Below are positions 1 to 10,573 of a DNA stretch of 64,000 nucleotides, in pieces. The stretch comes from Phragmites australis (Eukaryota > Streptophyta > Magnoliopsida > Poales > Poaceae). Location of the stretch: NCBI RefSeq assembly GCF_958298935.1, contig NC_084925.1, forward strand, positions 11,467,001 to 11,531,000, in the 5' to 3' direction. Under the pieces are notes generated by a model. That model was not told the DNA's origin. It saw only the letters and a list, made by a program, of their open reading frames with translations, and did no database searches. How positions within the stretch are numbered: the first letter of the stretch is position 1; each line of letters starts with the position of its first letter. Made by a program: the position numbers and the translations under genes.

Positions 1-52
1 AGAGGAGAGGAAAGGGAGGAGAGGAGAGGAGAGGGGAGGGGAGGGGAGGGAG
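1..52. repeat. GA-rich low-complexity tract
   Basis: Purine-only run built from GAGGA, GGGGA and GGGA units at the window edge. It is a simple-sequence tract with no coding signal and may extend to the left of the window. Confidence 0.85.
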
Positions 53-518
53 ATTTGTACAGCGAAGCTCTGCTGGAAAAAGAGGTAAATTTTTTTCCTG
101 TTTTTTTAACAAACCCGATAGGATAGCAATTAGTGCTAGGTTTTGACATAGGTTAGATGTTAGGTTTTGTTTTACAAACCTAGTAGGATAGCCACTAGAT
201 GTAGGTTAAAATATAGATCTAGTTTTAGAATTAAGGTTAGATATAGTTCAACAATTAGATCATGTTTATACGTATTTTTTAGCAATTAGATGTAGTATTT
301 AGACATATGTTAGGTATTAGATGTAGGATTTAGACATAGTGTAGTCATAATTGATATGATAGATGTAGGATTTAGATTTGTTTGATGCACCAAACTGGGA
401 ATATGTTGTTACAGTATAGATTACATGTTGGGCTACGCTTGTAATGAATTTTGCATTGTACATGTAGTTTAACATGATTCTTTCTGTTCTGTCCTAATAA
501 TGTCATAGTTTTTGTCGA
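53..518. other. AT-rich non-coding leader with degenerate short repeats
   Basis: No gene is seen. Between about 120 and 375 the sequence repeats variants of TTAGATGTAGGATTTAGA and ACCTAGTAGGATAGC several times. This irregular direct repeat is probably the 5' non-coding part of the transposon cluster that follows. An acceptor-like GTTGTCAG just before 529 may open the first coding exon. Confidence 0.5.
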
Positions 519-1103
519 TTGTTGTCAGGTATGTTGGATATGTGGCAGTTTAGGATTTTTTACGGGGATAGTGAAATCTTATATGGTCCGGAATGGGTAG
601 TACTATACGTATTTAAGTCAATGGACACAGGTATATCTAGACCAATGCACAAAAGTGTCGGACACTTGTATGCCTGGTTGATGCACGGTTTCAAAATCAA
701 CCCCGAGGTTCAAGAGATGACCATTAGCATTGTGGGCAACCGTTTTAGACAAGGTGTGTACTGGGAGGTGTTCCCGCTCTGGGAAGATGAAGCGTGAAAG
801 AGGTACCTGAAGGAAGTTGTACACAGAGGTTGACCTCCTATGTTGCTTGTGCAATGGAAGAATAAGAAGGCAGTTGGAGAGATGCAAGGTGGAGGGTACG
901 CAGATCAAGAGGGTGATGAGGAAGAGTATGATGAAGATGTCGATCTGGATGGTGCATATTCATCGGATTATCTGACTGAACCACCAGCTGACACAGACAA
1001 GAACAGGTCACACTTACAAGAAATGCACCATTGGTGTCCCAAATGTGAACCTCGTGAAAAGAGGTCCATCCAGGTATGGTGCAGATTGGAGACAACCTCA
1101 TAG
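519..1103 (+). pseudogene. Mutator-like transposase N-terminal type exon, broken
   Basis: The reading frame begins MWQFRIFYGDSEILYGPE at 538 and continues with SRPMHKSVGHLYAWLM and EVQEMTISIVGNRF. I recognise this, from memory of the family, as the N-terminal region carried by grass Mutator-like (MULE) proteins. The frame meets TGA at about 795 and again near 831. After each stop the homologous frame simply continues (KRYLKEVV, then PPMLLVQWKNKKAVGEMQGG), so both TGA codons stand where a Trp TGG is expected. An acidic stretch (EGDEEEYDEDVDLDGAYSSD, 910-966) and a Cys pair (WCPKCEP, 1033-1053) close the exon. No transposase catalytic domain or SWIM zinc finger follows, so this is a remnant. 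It lies 330 bp upstream of the PMD gene on the same strand and could once have been spliced to it. Confidence 0.6.
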
Positions 1104-1432
1104 TCGTCAATCATGGGCTTCGTCGGCTCATTGAGATCGATTAATGTTGTAATTTGTGGTGTGATGGATATTCATGTGCACACCATTATACATTACTGTG
1201 TTAGTACCAAGATGATCACAATGTGCGAGGTTGTAACATGTTATGTTATGATTTGTTCACATATTTGTACGATTTGACAATCTATTATATCATGTTATAT
1301 GTTGGACGCTTACTTGTTTAATTCCCATAAATAAAGACCAGTCTAGACCAGGTTTATACCAATCAACACTTCTTACTCTTCGTTTATTTTGCATCTAAAA
1401 ATGTAAATAACTTATGAACATGCAGGTATGGC

Positions 1433-4230
1433 ACAACTCGAGCTGCTCGACCCCAAGATCGACGTCAGGCACCATTCATACACATCGCGGTGCATGATGA
1501 GGACCTCCCAGTACTTTGACCTTATGTATCAGATAAGCTCATGAGGATTGATGAACGCTGGATTCCGAGGTTTGTTAATTTTGAATTTATGGTTTCATAC
1601 GGATTTGGACACGATATTTGTTGCTAACTGTAGTATGTTTGCAGGTTTCATGCTGCTGACCTACTTCCACTGTGTTGGCTTGTGGAGGTGGATGCATTTG
1701 CGGGGGCCTCAAGGGTGGCAACGCAGTATAGCTACGAAGAGCCCTCCTCGCAGCCCTTGTTGATAGGTGGTGTCTCGAGATGCACACGTTCCACCTCCCG
1801 TGTGGCGAAATGGCACCCACACTCGAGGACGTCTCGCTCTTGATGGGCCTACCTTGCGCGGGTGCCACTGTTGGGGCTAGGGATGTGGGTGTGGGCTGGC
1901 GGGACGACATGCTGGGTCGCTTCTCCATCGTTGAACAGAGGGATGGCATAGCCCCATTCAGGCCTTTTCCAGCAACCGAGAAGCATGGCCTGACGAAGGC
2001 CTTTCTCGTTCAGTTTATGGTATGTATGTCTTTTAATGGTTTGACATCTCCTTTACATTATTAATGGATGCAGATATTTATACTATTCCTTGTTTGATAG
2101 GTGGACACCATCCACCCACTGGCAGGCGACGAGGACGTCTCCCGACACCTAGAGGTGTACCTCCTGTGGTTGTTCGGGTGGGTCATGTTCACCGAGACCC
2201 ATGGTAACACAGTCTCGAGTAGCATGATCCCCTATGCCAGAGAGGTTGCGGACATTGACCTAGCGAAGATCATGCAATACAGCTGGGCTTCAGCTAGGTT
2301 GGCTGCGACGTACCGCGGCCTGTGCGATGGGTGCACGAAGACTGACGACAGCGTGATCCTCACCGGGTGTCCTCTGTTGCTTCAAATGTGGTTGTACAAG
2401 CGCATCGCCATCGGCAGGCCCATTGTCGACCTTAGCGCGTACCAGTATGCTACGGACGACATCGACGTCCCGACCATGGGGTCCTTGTGGTGCAGATGTA
2501 GGGAAGTGCTATTCTATTTGTGTACGTTTATGTTGATTACTTCATTTTATTCTCTAGCTTAGTTTGGTTGCACAGCTGAGTTGGTCCAATGTGCAGACAC
2601 ATCGCGTGTACCTGGACTTCATTCGCCAATTCGATGAGCTGACGGTGGGCTGTGTGCACTGGTGACTGTACATGGAGGTCGAGGTACTTCGACATGCTCC
2701 ACTTGGACTTTCGATGCTCTGCGTACATGATCGAGAGTACTGGCTCGTGACTCGCGCCCTCATCTTTGATATCTATGTCAAGGAGTACTCACCGCATCAC
2801 GTGATGTGGTAGTTTGGAAAGTTCCAGGCGTGCCCACTACCATTGACTAGGTTGGTACCTATCAACATACACAGGTGCGTAATGTTGTTGTAATTACATT
2901 TTCATACAACCCACGTGTATACCTTGTATTCACGGACTTATGTTTCTACAGGTTGACACGGAGGGGGCTCACTCCACAAGCTTGTTTGTGTTGCGTGTGT
3001 AGAGGTGGGTTGAAGAATGGGACCAAGCTGTGGAGCATGTCATGGATGAGGAGCGGCCACACTTAGAGGAGGCATGCACGGAGTACCTCTCGTGGTTCGT
3101 GCGTCGAACACATATCCAGGTGACGTACACACCGACTGAGTTTCCACGGCATGTGGCGGACGTACGCGACACATACCTTATGCACAAGGACTAGGCTCGG
3201 GTCGCTTGAGGTACGAATAACCCTACACGATTCCTAATTTACTTCAATTGTTAGTTAAAAATTTATGAACCAAAATGAAGTTTTTCTTTGTAGAGGGACA
3301 TACTGTGCCAGATTGATGCTGAGGAACGTGCATCGAAACTACAGCTTGACAGTGGCGGTGAGGTCCCCAGGGCCGAGATGAGCGTGGTGTTTGGCCATAT
3401 TATTCGGAATGTGGTTAAGGCCTTCAGATTGATGAGATACAGTTCATCCTCAGACGTTAAGACAGGACCACGAGTGTCGGCTCAGATCCTAGCATGACTG
3501 TATGGCACCTTCACCGCACCGCTGGACTGACCAGTAGTTTCAGCCTTCACCACCAAGCCGTTGAGGACGTCTTCGACACCGACTTCCTCTTCGACCCCTA
3601 CGACGGTGAGGTAGTCTTTCACTGGGGCTGGTCACCCCCACTACAGTGGCACATTGCCTTGGCTTTCGTTCTCCGACACCGGTGACCCCCGCTACGGTGT
3701 CACAGTGTCTAGGCCACCCTCCATTGGTGTCGGTGACCACTTCCAAACCAACAGCAATGCAACACACCCTTCCTTTGAGGGCCCTGGTCCTTCGAGCTCT
3801 CACTCTCCCAGCGTAGGTACAACACTCGCTTCATGCATGCCATATTGTTACATATGTCACGGTTTACCGATGCTAACATGTTTTCTTTGTTGTTCCATGT
3901 ACAGAGATCGACGATCTCCGGGAAGTAGAGGCATAGGGTAACTACATGGAGCTGCTTAGCAGGGACGTTACTCAGTTCCCTGGGTACGACTTCATCTTCG
4001 AACAGATCGATGATCTCGGTGCGTCGCAACCACCGAGCACACCACTCTCGGGGACTCAACCATCCCAGGATGAGTACGCTACTCCATTGCCTGCTAGCCG
4101 ACCTAAGCTGCCGCTCATTTCACTGGACCACCTGACGTACTCAGCTCACCAGGTGAGAGTGAGGAGGCGTAGGGTCCCTATGATAGATGCGACCAGGGGC
4201 CTCATCCTTAAGAGTGGACGTAACCTGTAG
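1433..4230 (+). pseudogene. Plant mobile domain (PMD / MAIN-like) transposon gene, decayed
   Basis: The PMD hallmark is clear: THTFHLPCGEM-type sequence (MHTFHLPCGEMAPTLEDVSL at 1780) followed by LLMGLP. It continues across a short intron (2020-2100, GT...AG) into HPLAGDEDVSRHLEVYLLWL and SLWCRCREVLFYL. Later exons match the C-terminal half of the family: EEWDQAVEHVMDEERP near 3014-3056 and WFVRRTHIQVTYTP near 3093-3134. An N-terminal exon (about 1433-1568) holds the family-like phrase MRIDERWIPR and joins after a second putative intron (1569-1645). Damage is visible: a frame change near 1740, TGA at about 2663, TAG at about 2808, and further stops in 3200-3500. A separate open stretch at 3946-4230 is the likely C-terminal extension. 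PMD proteins occur as host MAIN/MAIL genes and as cargo in MULE and Gypsy elements. The transposase-type neighbour and the decay favour a transposon copy. Confidence 0.75.
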
Positions 4231-4740
4231 GATTTTGTGTCATTGTTAGTTTCTTGGTGTTATGTACTAGTACTATGTGTTACTGTTTTACGTGTACTCC
4301 GTGCTAGTATTTATATTATGTGGTTGTCATATCATGTTAGATGTTTATGTCGGATCTTTGTTATCAACCATGTTTTTATTAATTGTGTTCTCAATCCATC
4401 CCAAAGCATAGCATCGTGCGGTCATGTACCCTTACAAATTGTTTAGTTGCAATTTTCGAAATAAAAAGCCTTTGCATCAAAAAACCCTACTACTATAACA
4501 CTTGCAACTACAATAAAATGTTACATGACGGGGTACCATTGATTCAATAATTACGGACAACATGGTAGAAGAAAATATAACAAAATGCTAAGGTAAACAT
4601 TATTAGCATAAACATTATGGATGAAATGGCACTTAAAGTTGTCTGTGCCTTATCTCCCGGTTCATCGATTGGTAATCTTATTTTGGAGAATTTTGTTTAT
4701 GTGGTGCCGGTGTATACGAAAAATAATCAAAGTTAGGATC
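4231..4740. other. AT-rich spacer between convergent genes
   Basis: About 500 bp separate the end of the PMD gene from the stop codon of the minus-strand gene. It holds no convincing frame. It should contain both 3' untranslated regions; AATAAA-like words occur near 4460 (AATAAAAAGCC). Confidence 0.5.
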
Positions 4741-5495
4741 CTAGTCATTTGCTCCGTCGTCAGAGAATTCGCAACAGTGTGGAGTTCTCTGAGGAGTAAG
4801 CATGAAGTCATCATCGTCGGAACCAACCCATTCGGTTGTGGCAGAAGTGGTAGAAGCAGGTCCTCTTGTGATGGTTTTCGAATGACCACCTCTTTCATGG
4901 TGGCTCGAATCACTACCTCTATCGCAATAGCATGAAGGTCTCGAATGACCACCTCTGCATCTCCAGTTATGTTCAGGTAGGCAGCTGTCACCGAAGAACA
5001 TATGCAGCCCTAAAAAGTTCTCGATGGGTTGGTTCAGTAACTCTTCATCATGAGGGAATACCTAGTATACAAAAAGAGCATGCAAAAATATAAATGTGTC
5101 TTAGAAGTGCAACCAAACAAATAACTGAGACATGTAATAATGATGAACGTACCATAATGTGATGCTCGTACTGCTGAGGGTGCATAAATATGGTGTGTGC
5201 TCGTTTGCTAAAACACTTTGCTATGTCGGCAAGTTCGCACACCCTGATATATCTCTGACGGCACTCTAACAAGTGTCTTTAGGTCCATGGAGGTCACAGA
5301 GCTTACCATTTGCTACCATTCCACCATGGTGAAATAGGGACAATGGGTCATGGTCTGCCATTTTGACAGAACTTTGTTCAGGTTCTCCTTTTTGAACACA
5401 TCATCACCTTTTGCCTCGGTCTCCCTCATAGTCTGTAGGGCTATCATTGAGAATTTGGATGTCCATGAGAAATGTCTACTTGAGGAGGCAACCAT
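4741..5495 (-). CDS. Small acidic-tailed protein of the transposon cluster (unknown function)
   Basis: Minus-strand gene with at least three exons. The last intron is clear: exon 2 ends at 5153 (QYEHHIM, then GTACGT) and exon 3 starts at 5061 after CTAG, in phase, running to a stop at 4741. Exon 1 (5495 to about 5315) begins MVASSSRHFSWTSKFSM; its junction to exon 2 (about 5255) is not resolved because an in-frame TAG lies beside the GTAAGC donor. Exon 3 carries two RGGHS repeats separated by Cys/Ser/His-rich sequence, then an acidic run (GSDDDDF) and an acidic end (EFSDDGAND). I do not recognise a domain; I have an impression of similar RGGHS proteins in grass MULE-type elements. It converges on the PMD gene, the arrangement mudrA and mudrB have in MuDR, but no sequence similarity to MURB is claimed. 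Confidence 0.5.
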
Positions 5496-5655
5496 GGTGT
5501 GGTATTAAGTATCAGATGCTAGTGGTTTTTCGGAAAACTGCGATGTCATGACCTTCTCGTTGCCTCGGCCTCGCATTTTATAAGCAGGGACTAATGGTGT
5601 ATGGACCAAGTGTAGGTATGTAATTTGGATATAGTGTATGCATTGGATGCCTTCC
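5496..5655. other. 5' flank of the minus-strand gene
   Basis: Upstream of the start at 5495 on the minus strand; nothing beyond ordinary AT-rich sequence is visible. It leads directly into the 32-bp tandem array. Confidence 0.3.
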
Positions 5656-5847
5656 TGTAGTGAGCGGTCACTAGACTCTGAGTAGTTGGCAGCGTGCGGT
5701 CACATCGCTCTTAAAAGGTGGCAGCGAGAGGTTACATCAATCTGAAACGCTGATAGCGAGGGGTCGCATCTCCCAGAAAAGGTGGTAGCTAAAGGTGACT
5801 TCAATCTAAGAAGTTGATAGCGTGATGTCACATGGGATTAAGAATTG
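5656..5847. repeat. 32-bp minisatellite, six diverged units
   Basis: Six abutting 32-bp units start at 5656, 5688, 5720, 5752, 5784 and 5816. Unit consensus by eye begins GRYAGCGWGVGGTCACATC and ends with a purine-rich AAAAGGT or AGAAGTT. Spacing is exactly 32 bp although units differ at many positions, so the array is old. Alternate units resemble each other (5720 with 5784; 5688 with 5752), suggesting a 64-bp higher-order unit. Units abut with no spacers, so this is not a CRISPR array. Confidence 0.8.
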
Positions 5848-6578
5848 CAATGATGACATTGTAAGTAGTAATGTTTGAATATGTAATACATAGAAAGTAG
5901 ACATGTACGAATATGCAAGACTAGGCGTGTCGTATATACCCTTCATCTCATAGCTGATGAAGGCAGATCATCGGAGGGAGATAGGAATATGCGGGGTAAA
6001 AAGGTATGTACAATAAAAGCCGATGATAATTCATTTGACTACGATTACATAACATAGTAACACTGCCATACGGCACACACATCAAAAAGTTACAATTTGA
6101 TGTTCATGATGTGAGGACTGGGCTGGCTCCTCAATTATTTTAGCATAAGTTTCTAAGTTCTATTAGTTATGTATTACTTATGTTCCTAATGTAAGGACTA
6201 TGCGATAATTTATGCGTAATAGTTGTGTTCGTTATTTGCAGTTTTTAATGTGTTTCCACATTGTTGGTCGGTATTTATAATTTTGCTAATACGTTTTTTC
6301 TAAGCCCAATACTTTCATAGGATTCCCTGCCTTCTATGTAGAGGTAACAATAACTCCTTGCAGAACTTTTACAGAATGAAATGACCACACCAAGCAACAG
6401 CTTTCACAGGGAATCTCTGCCAAGCATCAATGCCATAACTTTTCCAACTTTTGTAGGGAATCCCATACTCCAACCCCAGCCCCCATGCACTCAGTCCACG
6501 CACAAGCTCCCAGCCACCATAAATAACCTCACCCTCAACCATGGATAGACTACTACTTCCTCAGCTCTCTCAACTGCA
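5848..6578. other. Non-coding spacer
   Basis: Mixed AT-rich sequence without a supportable gene. The right part (6360-6578) is richer in C and A and resembles a promoter or 5' UTR leading into the zinc-finger remnant, but no TATA box can be fixed with confidence. Confidence 0.35.
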
Positions 6579-7192
6579 ATGTCTTCCTCAACCCCACCAA
6601 GCCCAACCAAGAAATATTGAGGGATTTCATCCCCCAGGGGGTCAAACCGCCGATGTATTTCTGTGGTGACCCTTGTAGGCTTTGTGAGTACAGGACATCT
6701 CCTACACCTATGGTAAACGCTTCTTCATGTGTGACAACTAACAGTATGACCCGCCTCGACATGGACCATATGAGTACCCACCGGTATAGCGATATAGATC
6801 ACTCATGTGTCACTTTACATACGGTTTCATGCACAATCTTACTAATCTTCCATCTTGTTTCATTTGTCCAGTCTCTTCCACCTATCTGTGACTTCATGGA
6901 ATGGCTGGACATGGAGCAAAATGAGCACCAGAAGCGGTAGGTTTACATGGAGATGCGGTGGAGGAGAAGCTTATGAATGCCGGGAGTACGAGCAATAGTA
7001 GGAGGAACTAAGCTAAAGCATCAAGGGGAAGAGCGCATGAGGAAGGCAGCGGAGGAGCGCGCCGTGGCTAATGCACACGAAGCAGAAAGGGAAAGAAAGC
7101 AGGAGAGGGCAAATATCCTAGGTGCACTCAGTAGAGAGCATCTATTGTACCCCGTCCTATTTTCATTCCCTAAGGCATATAAGGTTGAGTAG
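6579..7192 (+). pseudogene. GRF-type zinc-finger-like transposon protein, broken
   Basis: An ATG at 6579 opens MSSSTPPSPTKKY and stops at once. In the next frame the conserved phrase GVKPPMYFCGDPC appears (about 6640-6678), a Cys pair typical of GRF-like zinc fingers. A third frame gives SYTYGKRFFMCDN (about 6701-6739), then an in-frame TAA, then QYDPPRHGPYEYPP. After an intron-like gap come CDFMEWLDMEQNEHQKR (6890-6937) and a basic, probably coiled-coil tail rich in Glu, Arg and Lys (6995-7130). These pieces in this order match the small GRF zinc-finger proteins I know from grass transposon clusters. Frame changes and stops make it non-functional. Its position just beyond the PMD gene supports a common mobile origin. 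Confidence 0.6.
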
Positions 7193-7559
7193 CGGTACAC
7201 TATTAGGTTAGTATTTAGGCGTATCGTGCATGCCAACCTTTGTTGTCATCTCTTTATGGTTATGGTCCATTCACGAAGCGACGACAAACCCCATGTCCCA
7301 TGTAATGTTTATCAGTGTATGTAAACTTTGTGCTGAGTTATATGATATTTATGCTTCATAACTACTATTGTTCGAAAAATTAGATTTTGTATTCTCACAA
7401 AGTCACTTCATAAAAAAAATTCCACACACTTTTACACCAACTAAACAAAGAAATATCGACAAAATGACATCCAACTAAAATTAAGGATATAATGAACCGT
7501 TTGGACATATATATTACAAAAACCAATTATACATATATTTTTGTAATTGAATTAAATCA
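7193..7559. other. AT-rich 3' flank
   Basis: No gene seen. Sequence downstream of the zinc-finger remnant, with long A/T runs around 7380-7560. Confidence 0.35.
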
Positions 7560-7973
7560 AATATAGCCTGGTAGGTGGGCGATACAAATATGTCGTCTGT
7601 TATATGGGCGAGATGAAGGTATCACCTGTTTAATGGGCAAAATCAAGTTCTCGTCCGCTGAACGGGTGAGACATTCCTCTCTCCGGTTATTAAATTAGCT
7701 GGGAGCCGGGGCTCATAAAGCGAGACCTTATTCTCACCCGTTGAATGGACGACGGTAGGGTAGGCCTCATTATTTTTCAAACTGGCATGTAATCTTGAAA
7801 TATTTGAAAAAATATATAAAAAAATTTTAAGGGGGAGAGGGAGGATGACGCAATGCGATTGGGCTATCTAGGAGGCGTCGGGGTTCAACCTAGAATGAAA
7901 GAATAGGAAGGGAGAGATAGCAGTGGAGGAGGATGTCGATGGCCCACTCTGGGAGGGAGAGGGAGGAGAATTT

Positions 7974-8004
<31 letters not shown>

Positions 8005-8430
8005 TTATTTTTCAATATTTTCAAATATACACATCCATTAAAAAATATTCAGATCTAATCTATTATTGCCTGTTGTAAGGGTGACACCTTGTAGGGCTCA
8101 TGAGGTAACGGGTGTGAATTAAATATGTATCTAGACGTGGCTACTATGTCTAGGTGTCGTTCAACTAATAAATAACACCTTTGTTATGTATCGTCTATTT
8201 AAAGAGCGACAATAGCGTCTATACCTTAGCGGGCCCACTAGAAACGGTGTTGTACGTCCCTTCTCCTGCATAAAGCATGTGACCAGCACTTGCATGTGGT
8301 GTGCACTTGCATGTGACCAGCACTCCGCATCATGTATTTATGATTGTGCCGCTCATCAATGTGTCGTCTTTTGATGGGGCGACAAAAAGGTGTCGCTGAT
8401 TGAACGAGCGATATCTTTTACGCTATGTCA
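7560..8430. repeat. Dispersed degenerate repeat with a TGGGCGA core
   Basis: The phrase TGTCGTCTGTTATATGGGCG and its relatives recur roughly every 40 bp between 7560 and 7750: TTTAATGGGCAAAAT, GCTGAACGGGTGAGA, GTTGAATGGACGAC. They return at 8185-8212 (CTATTTAAAGAGCGAC) and 8358-8418 (TTTTGATGGGGCGAC, GATTGAACGAGCGAT). Each unit is roughly TGTCGCNYRTTNAAYGGGCGA. It looks like sub-terminal or internal repeat sequence of a DNA transposon, possibly the one carrying the genes at 0.5-7.2 kb; the terminal inverted repeats were not located. Confidence 0.5.
7976..8005. repeat. (TA)n microsatellite
   Basis: About 13 consecutive TA dinucleotides flanked by TTTATT on both sides. Confidence 0.9.
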
Positions 8431-8904
8431 GAGGGCCGTCACACTAGCATGCCATGTTAAGGTGTTGCTCATTGGTAGGTTAAATCTGTAATTTTTTGAA
8501 ATGAATATGTATTTTTGTAAATATTTAAAGATAAAAATATATAAATAAAAAAATTTGAGGGAGGAATTGGCTGGGCCAAAATGAAAAGGAGAATGGCCCA
8601 AAAGTTTTCTTTACCGAACTTTCTTTATCTATCTCGTAGAAAAGCCAATAAAACAGAGGAAACCTTTAAACGGCTAAGAAAAATTATGGGCAAAATTCTA
8701 GCAGGGTCCTTGGGCTTAGATTGACCTAAGAAAAGGTTTTTTCCTCAAGACAATTATTATATTTGCTTAAATTTAACTTCAAGGTATTTCTACATAATCA
8801 AAATTTTGGGTTGTTACAAGATAGGACCTTAAAGTACAAGCCGAAGGGTCAATACTTTATAGGCTAGAGAGGACCGACTAAGGCAAGAAGGAATCTAGTA
8901 TTAA
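8431..8904. other. Non-coding spacer
   Basis: AT-rich, no supportable gene. It probably contains the right boundary of the transposon cluster, which cannot be placed. Confidence 0.3.
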
Positions 8905-9155
8905 GGGTTTGTATGTTTCAGCTTGCAGATTGTAGATTATGATCACAATTTGTAAGTTGAAATAAACATGCTGGATTGTAAAAATTAGATTGTACAATTC
9001 AATCCTCAGATTGTGACAATCCAACGATTCGTCTTTCACCAGTTTCTACAGATTGTATAATCCAATTTTTATAATTCAGCTTTAATAATCTAATTTTTTT
9101 ATAATCTACAATCTACAAACTGTTTTTCACAATCCATCACTGAAACAAACATACC
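8905..9155. mobile_element. Tourist-like MITE (PIF/Harbinger type)
   Basis: A 251-bp element. Left end GGGTTTGTATGTTTCAG; the right end reads as reverse complement GGTATGTTTGTTTCAG. A longer internal inverted match is GATTGTAGATTAT near 8927-8940 against ATAATCTACAATC near 9102-9114. It is flanked by TAA at 8902-8904 and TAA at 9156-9158, the 3-bp target duplication of PIF/Harbinger elements. There is no coding capacity, so movement would need a transposase supplied elsewhere. Confidence 0.8.
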
Positions 9156-9629
9156 TAAATGTTATGAATCAGAGGATTGAATACCCCATTACAGCCTAAA
9201 GGAGTATTTATAGCACATACCAATCACCTTAAGAATTATTACCATAAAGCCTTTGTACAGAGGCTTGTTCCGAGATTACAAGGTCATTTTTCATTGCTAC
9301 CTTCAGCCTTAATGCCCTAATAACAGGATTGCCATTTGTACAGTCAATTACGTATGGATTCTGACTAGAGCCGTTATGTTTTTCTTTGGATGGAGACCTT
9401 CGTCGAGGGGGCCTCGTGACTTTGGCACACTTTGGTACCGAAGCCCTCTGGGTGTCCTTCAGCACCGAGGCATATTTTGGAGGCACCGGTGAGCCTTCAC
9501 CTTGTCTCCCTTGACTTCAGATCGTGTGGGGGACGAAGCACTGTTTCTCCAACATTGTTGTCTGCTCAAAGGAATCTCTCCTTGTTGAGTTTCCCATAAA
9601 CTAACCCTTGTAGACGAGGCACGGAAGGT
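9156..9629. other. Spacer with one unrecognised minus-strand frame
   Basis: A minus-strand open stretch of 85 codons (9486-9229, MPPKYASVLKDTQRASVPKC...) is Lys/Arg-rich in its first third and later reads NPYVIDCTNGNPVIRAL. I do not recognise it and there is no second exon or context to support it. No other gene is seen here. Confidence 0.3.
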
Positions 9630-10239
9630 TAGGGGTGGAAATGGATGGCAGGAAATCCGAATTATCCGATTTCGTATCCGTTAAAATGCGAATATGGATA
9701 TCCGTATCCGTATTCGTTTCTGAAATAGATACTAAAATAGATATATCCGAATTCGTTTTCGAGATTCGGATTCAAATGTGGATATCCGAATTCGAGATAT
9801 ATCCGATTCGTATCCGTATCCGCCAACCAGGGAACCAAATTTTGCTAAAGTTTTAGAAATTTTAGATATGAATGAAATTCCAACCCAATCAAATTGGAAC
9901 GATTTCAGTCAAATTTCATCAAATTTCAGTTAAATTTGATCAAAAATTTAAATTTCCAACATGAATTTTGAACAAAATTTGTAAAATTCCGGCCCAATCA
10001 AAATAGAACAAATTTCATTCGAATTTTATCAAATTTCAGTCAAATTTTTTCAAAAATTTAAATTTCCAACCTAAATTTCGAAGAACGAGTAGATATCCGA
10101 ATGCGGATTCGTATTCGAACTATCCGATTCGTATTCGTATTCGAAGATATCCGGATCCGTATTCGTATTCGGATTAAAATGTGGTAAATCGTACTATCCG
10201 AATTCGATTCTATGCGTATCCGATCCGTTTTCATCCCTA
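9630..10239. mobile_element. Non-autonomous hAT element, 610 bp, with intact 8-bp TSD
   Basis: Left terminus TAGGGGTGGAAATGGAT and right terminus, read on the other strand, TAGGGATGAAAACGGAT. The inverted ends match at 13 of 17 positions and have the TAGGGRTG start common to hAT elements in plants. The perfect 8-bp duplication CGGAAGGT lies at 9622-9629 and 10240-10247, which fixes both boundaries. Sub-terminal regions are packed with ATCCGTATCCG and ATCCGAATTCG words in both orientations (9655-9825 and 10085-10230), likely transposase-binding repeats. The middle is AT-rich with AAATTTCAGTCAAATTT-like repeats. It encodes no transposase. Confidence 0.9.
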
Positions 10240-10573
10240 CGGAAGGTGATGCGGCTGAGGGCGGGCCGAGCATGGTAGGGGTATTTTCTTGACGGTTTCC
10301 GTTGGCCCGTCACAAAATTGCATTTCCGGGGAGGTTTAGGGACACCACCACTTCAATTATTATTTTTTCTTGGTGGTTTGCTTTTTGCCTTTCACGAAAA
10401 TAGGCCACCCGCACCGAAATTCTAGAATCTGGTAGTGCACTTCGGTTTGCTTTTGCTTTTGCACTCTCACGAAAATAAGGCGATTAAGGCTTTGTTTCAG
10501 ACTGTCAGGCGTCGGCAATTGGTTCTGTGTGACCGCGTACACTGCTCATCAAATCTGTAAAACGGTTTCGTTT

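Noticed and set aside
5656..5847. Regular 32-bp repeats as a CRISPR array
   Set aside because: Units abut without spacers, and the surroundings are eukaryotic transposon sequence with introns.
9635..10273. Open frames with Arg/Ile/Ser repeats inside the hAT element
   Set aside because: Caused by the ATCCG repeats of the element; both strands give similar repetitive frames.
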